Below are positions 7,963-17,545 of a DNA stretch of 64,000 nucleotides, in pieces. The stretch lies in contig JAXGMN010000020.1 of NCBI GenBank assembly GCA_040768665.1, positions 1 to 64,000 on the forward strand, read 5' to 3'. A program made the translations under genes and the position numbers. The stretch's first letter is position 1. Each line of letters opens with the position of its first letter. The notes beneath the pieces are model-generated. The model had not been told where the DNA came from. It ran no database searches and saw only the letters and a program-made list of their open reading frames with translations. Source of the DNA: JABWBD01 sp040768665 (GTDB taxonomy: Bacteria > Planctomycetota > Planctomycetia > Pirellulales > Thermoguttaceae).

Positions 7963-8775
7963 TTACCAAAGCCCCAACGGTATCGTCAGACCATCATAGG
8001 CCAGTTCCATTGCCGGGGGAAGCACCGCGTTGGTCGCCTCGTGCTCGAGCCGATGCGAGATATGGGTGAAGAGCGTGCGTCGCGGGCCCAGGCGACGTGC
8101 CGCGGCGACGGCCTCCTCCAGCGACATGTGCGTTGGGTGCGGCTCCGGCCGAAGGCAGTCCAGGATCAGGACGTTCAGGCCCGTCAGGAGCGATTCGCTC
8201 TCGGGCGGAATGACTTTCGTGTCGGTGCAGTAGGCGACGTCGCCGATGCGAAACCCCAGCACCCCATAGCGGCCGTGCCAGAGGCGAAACGTGGTGAGCG
8301 TTGCACCAAGGATTCCGACCGGTCCCAATTCGATGGGGTGAAAGGCGAGCTTAGGGATCCCGCCGGCCGGATACCTCTCGGTTTCCGGGTCGAACACGTA
8401 GGCGAACGACCGGCGGATAGTCTCCTCGACGGGCGCCTCGCAGTAGACCGGCAACTCGTGGCCCAGATAGCTGGGGAAAATACGAAGGTCGTCCAGCCCG
8501 AACAGGTGGTCGGCATGGGCATGCGTGTAGAGCACCGCATGGACAATCCCGATTCGCTCCCGAAGTAGTTGGATTCGCAGCTCCGGCGACGTGTCGACCA
8601 GGAGCGTTCCGCCCGGGAGGCCAAGAATCACGGAGCAGCGAGTTCGATGATTCTTGGCATTCGGACTGGTGCACGTTGTGCACTCGCAGCCAATCGTGGG
8701 GACGCCGTGCGAAGTCCCTGTTCCCAAGAAGAGCAGTTTTCCAGCGATATCTCTTTTAGATGAGGAGGTTTTCAA
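7963..8775 (-). CDS. MBL-fold metallo-hydrolase (PhnP-like)
   Basis: A 270-residue metallo-beta-lactamase-fold hydrolase close to the PhnP/YycJ style of phosphodiesterases. It begins with the FLGTGTSHGVP loop, followed by the Cys-rich IGCECTTC seen in PhnP-like proteins. The metal ligand motif is THAHADHLFGLDD, and DCLRPEPHPTHMS and FTHISH provide later His ligands. No ATG fits the expected N-terminus. A TTG at 8775 is preceded by a purine-rich GGGGCGAGG and gives the expected length, so that start was chosen. Open frame continues further upstream without family-like residues. The substrate is probably a cyclic phosphate or phosphodiester, but this is inference. Confidence 0.8.
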   Translation of the reverse strand: MKTSSSKRDIAGKLLFLGTGTSHGVPTIGCECTTCTSPNAKNHRTRCSVILGLPGGTLLVDTSPELRIQLLRERIGIVHAVLYTHAHADHLFGLDDLRIFPSYLGHELPVYCEAPVEETIRRSFAYVFDPETERYPAGGIPKLAFHPIELGPVGILGATLTTFRLWHGRYGVLGFRIGDVAYCTDTKVIPPESESLLTGLNVLILDCLRPEPHPTHMSLEEAVAAARRLGPRRTLFTHISHRLEHEATNAVLPPAMELAYDGLTIPLGLW

Positions 8776-9185
8776 CGGCGCCTCGCCCCACAGACTACAT
8801 GCCGATTCCACCAGTCGTACCCCGATGGTACCCCCGAAGGGTCGCAAGGGCAATCGGAGACGGGGCAGTGCTGGCCTGATGAGAAGGGAGCTGGCCCCGC
8901 GGGGCCTTGTATCTTCGGTCCCATCATCCATGATTGCTTGCGGTGCCGGTCCCTTTTTTATCACGGCGAACTGCCGTACCCCTCCCGATGGGAGGCATCC
9001 TACGAACAACCCTTATTGACGGGTCGTACTGCAATATATAAATTGCTTTGTTGGAATCGGTTGCGCCCACCGCAGCACCTGCTCGAGTCAGCAGCGTCGC
9101 GGGTCTGCCAGGAAATGTTCACCCTCCCGGGTATCCTCAGGGTGGTCCGTTTTTCTCCTCCACCCTTTTAGATAGTATTCGCGTC
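8776..9185. other. divergent intergenic region of the MBL gene and secA
   Basis: A 410-bp region between divergent genes. It is less GC-rich around 9010-9050, where a promoter for secA is proposed. No other gene or repeat element was recognised here. Confidence 0.5.
9016..9044 (+). promoter_or_regulatory. possible secA promoter
   Basis: TTGACG at 9016-9021 is followed by the AT-rich TATAAATT, with 15 bp to TATAAA or 17 bp to TAAATT. This is the most promoter-like stretch upstream of secA and would leave a leader of about 140 bases. Start point not demonstrated. Confidence 0.4.
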
Positions 9186-12100
9186 ATGGAAATTCTTGAA
9201 CGTGCGTTTGAAGTCGTCAGCGATGCCTTCGGCGGCTTGGCGACGGGAATCGAGCGTAGCATCACGGCGATGTTCGGCTCGTCGAATGCTCGCTACGTCC
9301 GCAAGCTTCAGCCGAGAGTGGTGGCGATCAATGCCCGCGAGGCGAAGCTGCAGGAATGGACCGATGCAGAACTCCGCGAGCAGACCGACAAGTTTCGCAA
9401 GCGGCTGGCCGCCGGGGAGACGCTGGATGATCTTCTGATCGAGGCGTTCGCCGTCTGCCGGGAGGCGGGCCGCCGGGTGCTGGGCATGCGGCACTACGAC
9501 GTCCAGCTTCTCGGGGGAATGGTCCTGCATAGCGGAGCGATCGCGGAAATGGTTACCGGCGAGGGAAAGACCCTGGTCGCGACCTTGCCCGCGTACTTGA
9601 ACGCTTTGACGGGCAAGGGTGTGCACGTCGTCACCGTGAACGACTATCTCGCCCGCCGCGACATGGAATGGATGGGGCCCTTGTACATGTCGCTGGGCCT
9701 GACGGTCGGCAACATTCAGCACGGGATGAACACGGCCGAGCGGCAGCGATCTTACGACTGCGATATCACGTACGGCACCAACAACGAATTCGGCTTCGAC
9801 TATCTCCGCGACAACATGCGCCCGGCCGCCAAGGGCGACAACCGCTATCCCAAGGAATACCAGCAGTCGCAGGGCCACCTTCATTACGCCATTGTCGACG
9901 AGGTCGACAACATCCTGATCGACGAGGCCCGGACGCCGCTGATCATCTCGGGCCCGGCCCACGACGACGTCAACCGCTACCGCATGGCCGACCGGATCGC
10001 GCGTCAGCTCAAGCGCGACGTGCACTTCGAGGTGAACGAGAAGGAACACAGCGCGCATCTGACCGACGAAGGGGTCCGGAAAGCGGAGGAGTTGGCGGGT
10101 GTGGAGAGCTTCTACACCGCCGGGCATATGGAGTGGCCGCATTTGATCGACAATTCGCTCAAGGCCCACCACCTTTATAAGCGCGACGTGAACTACGTGG
10201 TCCAAAACGGCGAGGTGGTGATCGTCGACGAGTTCACCGGGCGGCTGATGCCGGGCCGGAACTGGAGCGACGGTCTGCACCAGGCAGTGGAGGCCAAGGA
10301 AAACGTCCGCGTCAAGGAGGAGAATCAGACTCTCGCCACGATCACCCTTCAGAACTTCTTCAAGCTCTACGACAAGATCTGCGGCATGACCGGCACGGCC
10401 ATGACGGAAGCCGCCGAGTTCTGGAAGATCTACGAGTTGGACGTGATTGCCATTCCTACGAATAAGGAACTTTATCGCGTCAATCACCCGGACGTCATCT
10501 ACCGGTCCGATCGCGAGAAATACGACGCGATCGTCGAAGAAATCGAGCGGATCCACAAGTGGGACGTCATCGCCCTCGAGAAAGAGGAGGAGCAACTCTG
10601 GGGCACGATCCTCAAGGAGGACGACGAGGCGATCGTGTTCCAGCCGAAGGGGAGCAAGGAGCGCGAGACGATCCCGCGGAGCCGGATCCGCGAGATCCAG
10701 CGCAAGGGCCGGCCGATCCTCGTCGGCACCGTGTCGATCGAGAAAAGCGAACTGATCTCGGAAAAGCTTCTCAAGCGAGGAATCAAGCACCAGGTGCTCA
10801 ACGCCAAGCACCACCAGCGCGAGGCGGAGATTGTTGCCCAGGCCGGGCGAAAGAACGCCGTGACGATCGCGACGAACATGGCCGGCCGTGGAACCGATAT
10901 CATCCTGGGCGGCAACCCCGAGGCGATGGCGTGGGCGCTTTTGCACGAGAAGTACCCGACGCGTCTGGACGTCCCGCAGCAGGAGTGGGACGCGCTGGTC
11001 AACGAAATCGAACAGCGCGAGCAAATGAAAACCGAGGGCCGCGCGGTCGCGGCCATGGGCGGGCTGCACATCCTCGGCACCGAACGCCACGAAGCCCGCC
11101 GCATCGACCTGCAGCTCCGCGGGCGTTGCGGCCGCCAGGGCGATCCGGGATCCAGCCGTTTCTACCTTTCTCTCGAAGACGACCTGATGCGGATCTTCGC
11201 CGGCGAATGGGTGAAGAACGTGCTGACGCGCCTCGGCATGGAGGAGGGCCAGGCCATCGAGAGCCGCATGGTCTCGCGGCGCATCGAAGGAGCCCAGAAG
11301 AAGGTGGAGGAACGCAACTTCGAGATCCGCAAGAACCTGCTCGAATACGACGAAGTCATGGACGAGCAGCGAAAGCGGGTCTATTCCTACCGCCAGGCCA
11401 TCCTCGACGGCGGCGACTGCAAGCAGTTGATCCTTGACATGATTGATGCCCAGGTCGAACGCTACCTGAGCCAGTTCCTTGACAGGGACTACGGGACGGA
11501 GTCGTTCGCCCAGTGGGGCGGCAAGCAGCTCTCCGTGGAGTTCGACGCCCGCGACTTCCGGAATATGAGTTTCCAGGAAGCCGAAGCGTTCGCCAAAGAC
11601 GAGGCCGAGAGGATGGCCGAGGGCCAGGTGCTCGAACTGATTGACGAGAACCTCCCGGAGGACGAAGAGGCAAGCGAGTGGAACTGGGAGGCGTTGGCGA
11701 AGGGTGCGAACACCCGCTGGGGCTTGAGTCTTCGCGACCGCGACTTGAAGAAGGTCGGGCGGGACGAGGTGGGGGAGCTTCTGCTCGAAAAAGCCCGCGA
11801 GGCGATCCAGAAGATCGATCTCGGTCGCGGCGCGAGGTTCCTGGAATCCGACTTCGGCCTGCAGACGGCCTGCGTCTGGGTGCGTCAGAAATTCGATATC
11901 ACGATCGACGTCGACGAGGTTCGCGACCTGGAGGCCGAGGCGTTCAAGGAGCTCGTGCGCAACCGCGCTCGCACCATGTACGAACAGAAGGAGGTCGAGT
12001 TCCCGGTGATGGCCGGGCTCTACCACTTCACGATGCGCGATGCGGCGGGGCACAAGCGTTACGATCGGGAAGGGCTCGCCGAGTGGGCACGCGATCGGTT

Positions 12101-12872
12101 CGGCGTGGAGCTGTCGCTCGAAGATCTCAAGAACAAGCAGCGGCACGAGATCCGTGCCTTGCTGGTGGATCAGAGCCGCCACTCGGCCGAGTTGGCCCAC
12201 GCGATGATGGAAGAGGTCCGCGACCGGATCGACGAGATCTTTGCCGACCAAGAGCCCTCCGGCTCGGTTTCGGCCCGTGCCAATGGGCAGCTCGATTCGC
12301 TCGCTGAATGGATACACGACAAGCTGCACGTCGAGATGCCGGCGGAAGAGATGGCGAAGCTCGAGCGCGAGCAGCTCGAGCGGAAGCTTTCCGAAGCCGT
12401 CGAAGACCGGTTCCGTCCCGAGATGCGGAAGATGGAGCGGGCGCTGGTCCTGCAGATCCTCGACACCGCCTGGAAAGACCACCTGCTGGTGATGGACCAT
12501 TTGCGGAGCAGCGTCGGCCTGCGCGGCTACGCCCAGGTCGATCCCAAGGTGGAATACAAACGCGAAGGGATGCGGACGTTCGAGCAAATGTGGCTGACGA
12601 TCGGCGAACGGGTGACCGACCTGGTCTTCCGGATGGAGCAACTCGACGAACGGTTCGTCGGCTCCACCTGGACCGAAACCGAGGCGGTTCACGAAGAAGC
12701 CCGCGGCGCGACGGAAATCGTCGAGCAGCAGGAGGCAGCCGTCGAGGGCACCCAGGCGGACCGGAAGCCCGAGCCGATCCGCAACCGCGACGAACGCATC
12801 GGCCGCAATGATCCCTGTCCGTGCGGGAGCGGGAAAAAGTACAAACAGTGCTGCATGAAGAAGTACGCGTAG
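9186..12872 (+). CDS. secA: preprotein translocase ATPase SecA (extra-long)
   Basis: Motor ATPase of the Sec protein-export machine; it pushes unfolded preproteins through SecYEG. About 1228 residues against roughly 900 in most bacteria. The helicase core is intact: Walker A MVTGEGKT at about residue 125, NDYLARRD, DEVDNILIDEARTPLI, EFTGRLMPGR, TGTAMTEA, the VGTVSIEKSE strand and ATNMAGRGTDI. The extra length includes a charged segment around 'LEKEEEQLWGTILKEDDE' before the second nucleotide-binding fold and about 300 residues inserted in the helical scaffold region. The C-terminus has the SEC-C zinc motif CPCGSGKKYKQCC that contacts SecB or ribosomes. ATG 9186 was chosen because MEILERAF matches SecA N-termini; no clear ribosome-binding site precedes it. 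Confidence 0.96.
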   Translation: MEILERAFEVVSDAFGGLATGIERSITAMFGSSNARYVRKLQPRVVAINAREAKLQEWTDAELREQTDKFRKRLAAGETLDDLLIEAFAVCREAGRRVLGMRHYDVQLLGGMVLHSGAIAEMVTGEGKTLVATLPAYLNALTGKGVHVVTVNDYLARRDMEWMGPLYMSLGLTVGNIQHGMNTAERQRSYDCDITYGTNNEFGFDYLRDNMRPAAKGDNRYPKEYQQSQGHLHYAIVDEVDNILIDEARTPLIISGPAHDDVNRYRMADRIARQLKRDVHFEVNEKEHSAHLTDEGVRKAEELAGVESFYTAGHMEWPHLIDNSLKAHHLYKRDVNYVVQNGEVVIVDEFTGRLMPGRNWSDGLHQAVEAKENVRVKEENQTLATITLQNFFKLYDKICGMTGTAMTEAAEFWKIYELDVIAIPTNKELYRVNHPDVIYRSDREKYDAIVEEIERIHKWDVIALEKEEEQLWGTILKEDDEAIVFQPKGSKERETIPRSRIREIQRKGRPILVGTVSIEKSELISEKLLKRGIKHQVLNAKHHQREAEIVAQAGRKNAVTIATNMAGRGTDIILGGNPEAMAWALLHEKYPTRLDVPQQEWDALVNEIEQREQMKTEGRAVAAMGGLHILGTERHEARRIDLQLRGRCGRQGDPGSSRFYLSLEDDLMRIFAGEWVKNVLTRLGMEEGQAIESRMVSRRIEGAQKKVEERNFEIRKNLLEYDEVMDEQRKRVYSYRQAILDGGDCKQLILDMIDAQVERYLSQFLDRDYGTESFAQWGGKQLSVEFDARDFRNMSFQEAEAFAKDEAERMAEGQVLELIDENLPEDEEASEWNWEALAKGANTRWGLSLRDRDLKKVGRDEVGELLLEKAREAIQKIDLGRGARFLESDFGLQTACVWVRQKFDITIDVDEVRDLEAEAFKELVRNRARTMYEQKEVEFPVMAGLYHFTMRDAAGHKRYDREGLAEWARDRFGVELSLEDLKNKQRHEIRALLVDQSRHSAELAHAMMEEVRDRIDEIFADQEPSGSVSARANGQLDSLAEWIHDKLHVEMPAEEMAKLEREQLERKLSEAVEDRFRPEMRKMERALVLQILDTAWKDHLLVMDHLRSSVGLRGYAQVDPKVEYKREGMRTFEQMWLTIGERVTDLVFRMEQLDERFVGSTWTETEAVHEEARGATEIVEQQEAAVEGTQADRKPEPIRNRDERIGRNDPCPCGSGKKYKQCCMKKYA

Positions 12873-12883
12873 GCCATGCCGGT

Positions 12884-12908
12884 AGGTCCCGCTTGCCGAG
12901 CGGGACCT
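12884..12908. repeat. perfect 10-bp hairpin between secA and waaA
   Basis: AGGTCCCGCT and AGCGGGACCT form a perfect 10-bp stem around a 5-base TGCCG loop, starting 12 bases after the secA stop codon. No T-run follows, so it is not a classical terminator. It may protect or attenuate the transcript or be a small REP-type repeat. Confidence 0.6.
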
Positions 12909-12935
12909 GGTCCTGCGGGAAAGGAGTCCCTCGCA

Positions 12936-14249
12936 TTGCCGTATCTCTTGAACCTCATCTACCTCCTCCTGATCTTCTTCTCGCTCCCGTGGCTGCTGTA
13001 TCAGGCGGTCCGCAAAGGCAAATACCGTGAGGGATTCGCCGAGAAATTCCTCGGACGGGTCCCGCGGCGCGAGACCGGCGGCCCCTGCGTCTGGTTCCAC
13101 GCCGTCAGCGTCGGCGAGGTGAATCTGCTGGCCACCGTTCTGCGCGAGATCGCCGAAAAGAGACCCGGCTGGCAGTGCGTTGTTTCCACGACGACGATGA
13201 CCGGAATGGCCCTGGCCAGGAAGAAATACCCTCACCTTCCGGTCTTCTACTGTCCTCTGGATTTCTCCTGGGCAGTTCGCGCGGCAATGGCCCGCGTGCG
13301 GCCAACGTTGCTGGTCCTGGCGGAGCTGGAGCTCTGGCCGAATCTAGTCCGCGCCGCGGGCGAGTCCGGCGCACGGGTGGCGGTGATCAACGGGCGGCTG
13401 AGCGAACACAGCTTTCGCGGCTATTGCAGAATACGGCCGCTGGCCGCGGGCGTTTTGCGAAAGATCGCCTGTATTGCGACACAGGACGAGACCTACGCCG
13501 AACGGTTCCGTCACCTGGGAGCAGCGCAACGATCGGTGCAAGTCACCGGTTCGATGAAGTATGACGGGGCGGAAACGGATCGAGGCAATCCGGCCACCCA
13601 GCGGCTCCGGGCGCTTGCCGGAGTCAACGAGGGTGACATCGTCTTTCTTGCAGGCAGCACGCAGGAACCGGAAGAGTCGGTCGCCCTGGAGGTTTACCGG
13701 CAACTCCTCGATGCCTGGCCGCAGTTGCGGCTGGTCATCGTCCCAAGGCACCCGGATCGGTTCGACGCTGTTGCCAGAATCCTGCAGCGCTCCGGTGTGG
13801 CATGGCAACGGCGTACGCAGCTCGAGTCGCAGGGGACGGATCCGGCCGCTCGGGTTCTTTTGGTCGACGCAGTCGGCGAGTTGGGCGCTTGGTGGGGAAC
13901 TGCCCAGATCGCCTTTGTGGGCGGGAGCCTGGGCAGCCGCGGCGGTCAGAACATGATCGAGCCGGCGGCCTACGGAGCCGCCGTATCCTTCGGCCCGAAC
14001 ACCCGCAACTTCCGGGATATCGTGGCGGCAATGCTCGAGCGGGATGCGGCCGTCGTCGTCCGCGACGGCGGCGAGCTGGCCGATTTCGTCCGCCGTTGCC
14101 TGGAAGACCCCGGCTTCGCTGCCGGCTTGGGCGAGCGAGCCCGCGACCTGGTGGCTTCGCAACTGGGAGCCACGCGACGGACGCTGGAGCTTCTGACGGT
14201 TCTCGTCGACGGAACCGCGTGCAGCAAAACCAATCGCGCCGCCGCCTGA
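12936..14249 (+). CDS. waaA: 3-deoxy-D-manno-octulosonic acid transferase (Kdo transferase)
   Basis: Glycosyltransferase that adds Kdo from CMP-Kdo to lipid A, in the inner membrane; its presence argues for a lipopolysaccharide outer membrane. It begins with one membrane anchor (YLLNLIYLLLIFFSLPWLLY). Then come WFHAVSVGEV with the catalytic-acid region, VVSTTTMTGMALA, CPLDFSWAVR, AELELWPNLV and GRLSEHSFRGY. The C-terminal Rossmann half carries AGSTQEPEE, VIVPRHPDRF, VGGSLGSRGGQNMIEPAAYG and FGPNTRNF. A TTG start at 12936 is preferred because AAGGAG lies nine bases upstream and it gives the family length (437 residues); an upstream ATG at 12876 would start inside the hairpin region. It is 63 bp after secA and may be cotranscribed. 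Confidence 0.92.
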   Translation: MPYLLNLIYLLLIFFSLPWLLYQAVRKGKYREGFAEKFLGRVPRRETGGPCVWFHAVSVGEVNLLATVLREIAEKRPGWQCVVSTTTMTGMALARKKYPHLPVFYCPLDFSWAVRAAMARVRPTLLVLAELELWPNLVRAAGESGARVAVINGRLSEHSFRGYCRIRPLAAGVLRKIACIATQDETYAERFRHLGAAQRSVQVTGSMKYDGAETDRGNPATQRLRALAGVNEGDIVFLAGSTQEPEESVALEVYRQLLDAWPQLRLVIVPRHPDRFDAVARILQRSGVAWQRRTQLESQGTDPAARVLLVDAVGELGAWWGTAQIAFVGGSLGSRGGQNMIEPAAYGAAVSFGPNTRNFRDIVAAMLERDAAVVVRDGGELADFVRRCLEDPGFAAGLGERARDLVASQLGATRRTLELLTVLVDGTACSKTNRAAA

Positions 14250-14386
14250 TCGGTTGCCGCGACGGTTGATCAGCGGAGGGGAACCGGCAGGCGGTCGGAG
14301 CCGGTTACCTGATTGTTAAAGAGGACTCTCGTCTCACCAGGACACGCGGTCTCCGCCAGTAGCGACAATGATCTATTCGCCGGTCC

Positions 14387-17300
14387 TTACTGTGGTTTCA
14401 GCGCGACGGTCGCCTGGTTGAGATAGCTGCACGTGCACCAACTGGCTGCGTCGGCCATCAGCACCAGCCCGCCGGCCGGAATGGCGTTGACCCAGCAGCC
14501 CGGCCGGATGCCGCCGTAGTTTTCGGTTTGCGAACCGCGCAACAAGTCGATGTAGCCCAGCGTCGCCGAGCGGAACAACAGGAGGTTCGTCGATCCGCAG
14601 GGAATCCCGCATCCGTAAGATCGCTCGAGCTTGAACGGCAAAGGCTCGCCGGTCAGAAGGTCCCAGGCTCCCGGTTCGGCGTAAATCGTCCGGCCGTTGA
14701 GGATCGGACGGGCGACGTACTTTGCCGCCACGTCCCAGAGCCGCTTCCCGTCCGTCGCAAACGCGGCCATGCGGTCGCCTCGTTCCGAATCGAGGTTCGC
14801 CTGATGCGCCGGCTGATACGACATCAGGAGCACACCGTGTTGCCGGCTCACTGCCAACTGGGTGCCGAACACCTCTTCGTCCGTCGACCAGGCGACCGCG
14901 CCGGTCCGGCGGTCCAACGCCATTAGGCGGCCCATGGGCTGCTCGGTCAATGCGCGAAATTCCGCTTCCTCGGAAGTACCTCCCTCGCGCGCACGTCGCT
15001 TGGCGCGGGCACGGATCTCGGCGAGCGGATATTGGAGTTGATCGACCTCGGCGGCGGGCCGGTCGATCAGGTATACACGGTCGCCGCCGATGGCGATGGC
15101 GTTGTTGCGAATCGAATGTTTTGGAGCGTATGTCCATCTCAACGCACCGTTCTGCGGGTCCATCGCAAAAAGCATGACCGATTGAACGAACTGCCCTCCG
15201 GTGTCCCACTTGGGCGACCAGCAGCGGACCAGGTAGTCTTCGTCGGCCAGCGATCCGTAGAGGGTATCGCCGTCGCAGGCGATGTAGGCCCAGGTTCCCG
15301 GTTTGCCGTCGGGTCTCGGCGGCGGAGAATACTCGGCCAATGGGCGGCCCGATGCGGCGTCCAGTCGCAGGCACCGCTTGCCGGTGTGGACGAATAGGGA
15401 GCCGCCGGCCAGGCAGTAGTTGCTTCCCGCCCAGGCTGCGCCGATGCTGTGCTCGCGGTGATACGTGAGGAGAACATCTTCCAAGGGGAATTCCCAGAGC
15501 GTCCGGCCGTTGTAAATGTCCACGGCCCGCAGAACGTGGAGCCCTTCGACAAACATTCGGCCATCGTCGACCAACGGCGCCGGCCCGCGGCCGTGCCGGT
15601 TCGACATCACCAGGTCCGTATCGCGAAACCAGAGCATTTCCAGCGGCCCGCGCACGAGGGTGTCGGCGGAGCAGAAGCCGTTGCTTTCGTCCGTGTTCTG
15701 ATGGGTCCAACTGCCGGCGCCGGGCAGCGGGCCGCGGATCGATTTCCCCATTGCGCCGGGCGGACCAAAACACGCTACGCCTCCGTACGGCCGCTGGAAA
15801 CGCTCGAAGTCCATTGCCGGCCGAGCGTACGAGCCTTTCACGACACTGCGTCCCGAGACAACCAGGTCGGCGAAGTAATCCGGATGTCCGCACCGAGCCG
15901 GATTCTCTTCGTGGATCACTGCCCGCGTGCCGTACAGGCCGGCGCGATCCAGCAGCTCCCTCGCCGCTCGGACCTTCGCCGGGTCTTTCTCCACGCCGCA
16001 AATCGCCAGTTCCGTTCGGCGGGCCAGTTCCAGCATCAGCCTGCCGTCTCCGCAGCCGAGGTCAAGGCAGTAGCCGCGCGAGACGCCCGACTTCGCGAGA
16101 ATCTCTTCGGCTGCCTGCGAGAAGACGCTCTTTGGATCCACGGACACCGGCGGCGCGGGCGGATCGGCGTTTTCCGGAGATGCGCTCTGGTCTCCAAATG
16201 CATGAATCGCGCCTCGATCCGTGCTTACGTAAAGCCGGCCGTCGGCCACGGCCAAGCCGCACGCTGCGCCGTCCACCTCGGCTGTCCAAACGATAGCGCG
16301 GCGCTGGAGATCGACGATCACCCCCCGATTCTGTCCGCCTACGACGGCCTGATCTCCGGCGACGATCAGCGAGCCCGGTTGGCCGAAGACACCAGGCCGG
16401 GCCCATTCGGTCGAATCCATGCGGCTGTCGGCCGGGGTCTCCGCTCCCTGTCGCTCGACCGGCTTTAGCCCAAAACCTTCGGGCAGGTCCAAGGTCCAGA
16501 CAGGCGGCGCCAGCGTCTTCGCAAGCCTTTTCTCGCCTTTCCGGCCGATCGTTTCCTTTTCGATCAGCAGGTGGTGGCGGTCCAAGGCGAGCAGTTTGTT
16601 TCCGTCCGAAGTGAGGACGAACTGCGGATGCGCGGCGACCACCGCCCCTACGACGCCGACCCGGTCACCGCTTGCCAGGGCAAACGCGGCGGTGGTGTTG
16701 AAAAACTGCCCATCGACGGCAACCACGTCGGCTCCACCCAAATACCCGTTGGTCTGGAGATGGAAGTAGCGGACGCGGCCCGTGCCGCGATCGAACACGG
16801 CCGGCACGGCGCGGCCGGTCGGCACGAGAAGCGCATCGCGTGCCGCCGCCAGGTAACCCTGCGCGGCAATGCCGCTTTTCGCGCGAGCGGTGGGATGCGG
16901 CTGATCGATTTCCACCGACCCTGAGGAATCATCGCACCAGCGAATCTTGCCGGTGCCTGGATCGACTGCGTAGACGAACACTCCTTCGCTGGGCCAGATG
17001 CCCGCACCGAAGTAGAGCACACCTTCGGCAACCACGGGCCCGCCTCGCACGGGCCAGCGCGAGATCATGCGATCGTTGCCCAACAAGAGTTCGTTACGAG
17101 GTCCAGCCCGGAGCTTCCAAACGAGGCGACCGTCGGCTGCATCGAGACAGTAGAGGTAGCCATCGTCGCTGCCGGCGAAAAGCCGTCCCTGCCAGACCGC
17201 GGGAGCGAAGCGAACGGGTCCTGCCGTGAAAAACTGCCATTGAATTCGGCCGGTTGCCGCATCGATCGCGTAGATCTTGCAGTCGGCCGAGCTGCCGAAA

Positions 17301-17545
17301 AAGAGCGTGCGACCCACCACGACCGGCTGAAAGGCCACGTCGAACCGCTGGCGGGTGCGCGTCGGCCAGGCGGGCATCGGCGAGCGGGGCGAGTGGAAGG
17401 TCCACGACCGTGAAAGCATTTCCGGCAACTGCTCGCTGGTATAGCCGCTCCGCGCGGCGTCGGCCCGGAACGTCGGCCAGGCTCCGCCCTCGGTACTCGC
17501 AGCGAGGAACGCTGCAAGGACCCATCCCCATTTCATGGCTCGCAT
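14387..17545 (-). CDS. exported PQQ-propeller protein with embedded methyltransferase-like domain
   Basis: A 1052-residue exported protein. The N-terminal signal (MKWGWVLAAFLAASTEGGA) is followed by a quinoprotein-type beta-propeller with repeated 'xxxYAIDAATGRIQW' blades (YLYCLDAADGRLVWK, VYAVDPGTGKIRW). At about residue 490 comes CLDLGCGDGRLMLELARR, the S-adenosylmethionine-binding signature of class I methyltransferases, with an acidic residue in ICGVEKDP. From about residue 590 a second propeller runs to the end (AVDIYNGRTLWEF, LFAMDPQNGALRW, LMALDRRTGAVAW). The methyltransferase-like part is only about 100 residues, shorter than a complete domain, so activity is doubtful. The gene stands alone and converges with waaA. 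Confidence 0.78.
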   Translation of the reverse strand: MRAMKWGWVLAAFLAASTEGGAWPTFRADAARSGYTSEQLPEMLSRSWTFHSPRSPMPAWPTRTRQRFDVAFQPVVVGRTLFFGSSADCKIYAIDAATGRIQWQFFTAGPVRFAPAVWQGRLFAGSDDGYLYCLDAADGRLVWKLRAGPRNELLLGNDRMISRWPVRGGPVVAEGVLYFGAGIWPSEGVFVYAVDPGTGKIRWCDDSSGSVEIDQPHPTARAKSGIAAQGYLAAARDALLVPTGRAVPAVFDRGTGRVRYFHLQTNGYLGGADVVAVDGQFFNTTAAFALASGDRVGVVGAVVAAHPQFVLTSDGNKLLALDRHHLLIEKETIGRKGEKRLAKTLAPPVWTLDLPEGFGLKPVERQGAETPADSRMDSTEWARPGVFGQPGSLIVAGDQAVVGGQNRGVIVDLQRRAIVWTAEVDGAACGLAVADGRLYVSTDRGAIHAFGDQSASPENADPPAPPVSVDPKSVFSQAAEEILAKSGVSRGYCLDLGCGDGRLMLELARRTELAICGVEKDPAKVRAARELLDRAGLYGTRAVIHEENPARCGHPDYFADLVVSGRSVVKGSYARPAMDFERFQRPYGGVACFGPPGAMGKSIRGPLPGAGSWTHQNTDESNGFCSADTLVRGPLEMLWFRDTDLVMSNRHGRGPAPLVDDGRMFVEGLHVLRAVDIYNGRTLWEFPLEDVLLTYHREHSIGAAWAGSNYCLAGGSLFVHTGKRCLRLDAASGRPLAEYSPPPRPDGKPGTWAYIACDGDTLYGSLADEDYLVRCWSPKWDTGGQFVQSVMLFAMDPQNGALRWTYAPKHSIRNNAIAIGGDRVYLIDRPAAEVDQLQYPLAEIRARAKRRAREGGTSEEAEFRALTEQPMGRLMALDRRTGAVAWSTDEEVFGTQLAVSRQHGVLLMSYQPAHQANLDSERGDRMAAFATDGKRLWDVAAKYVARPILNGRTIYAEPGAWDLLTGEPLPFKLERSYGCGIPCGSTNLLLFRSATLGYIDLLRGSQTENYGGIRPGCWVNAIPAGGLVLMADAASWCTCSYLNQATVALKPQ

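Noticed and set aside
9168..13235. Very long open frame (1355 codons) on the minus strand across secA
   Set aside because: It is the antisense shadow of the GC-rich secA coding frame; residues are dominated by His, Val, Leu and Asp patterns with no domain, and secA on the plus strand is certain.
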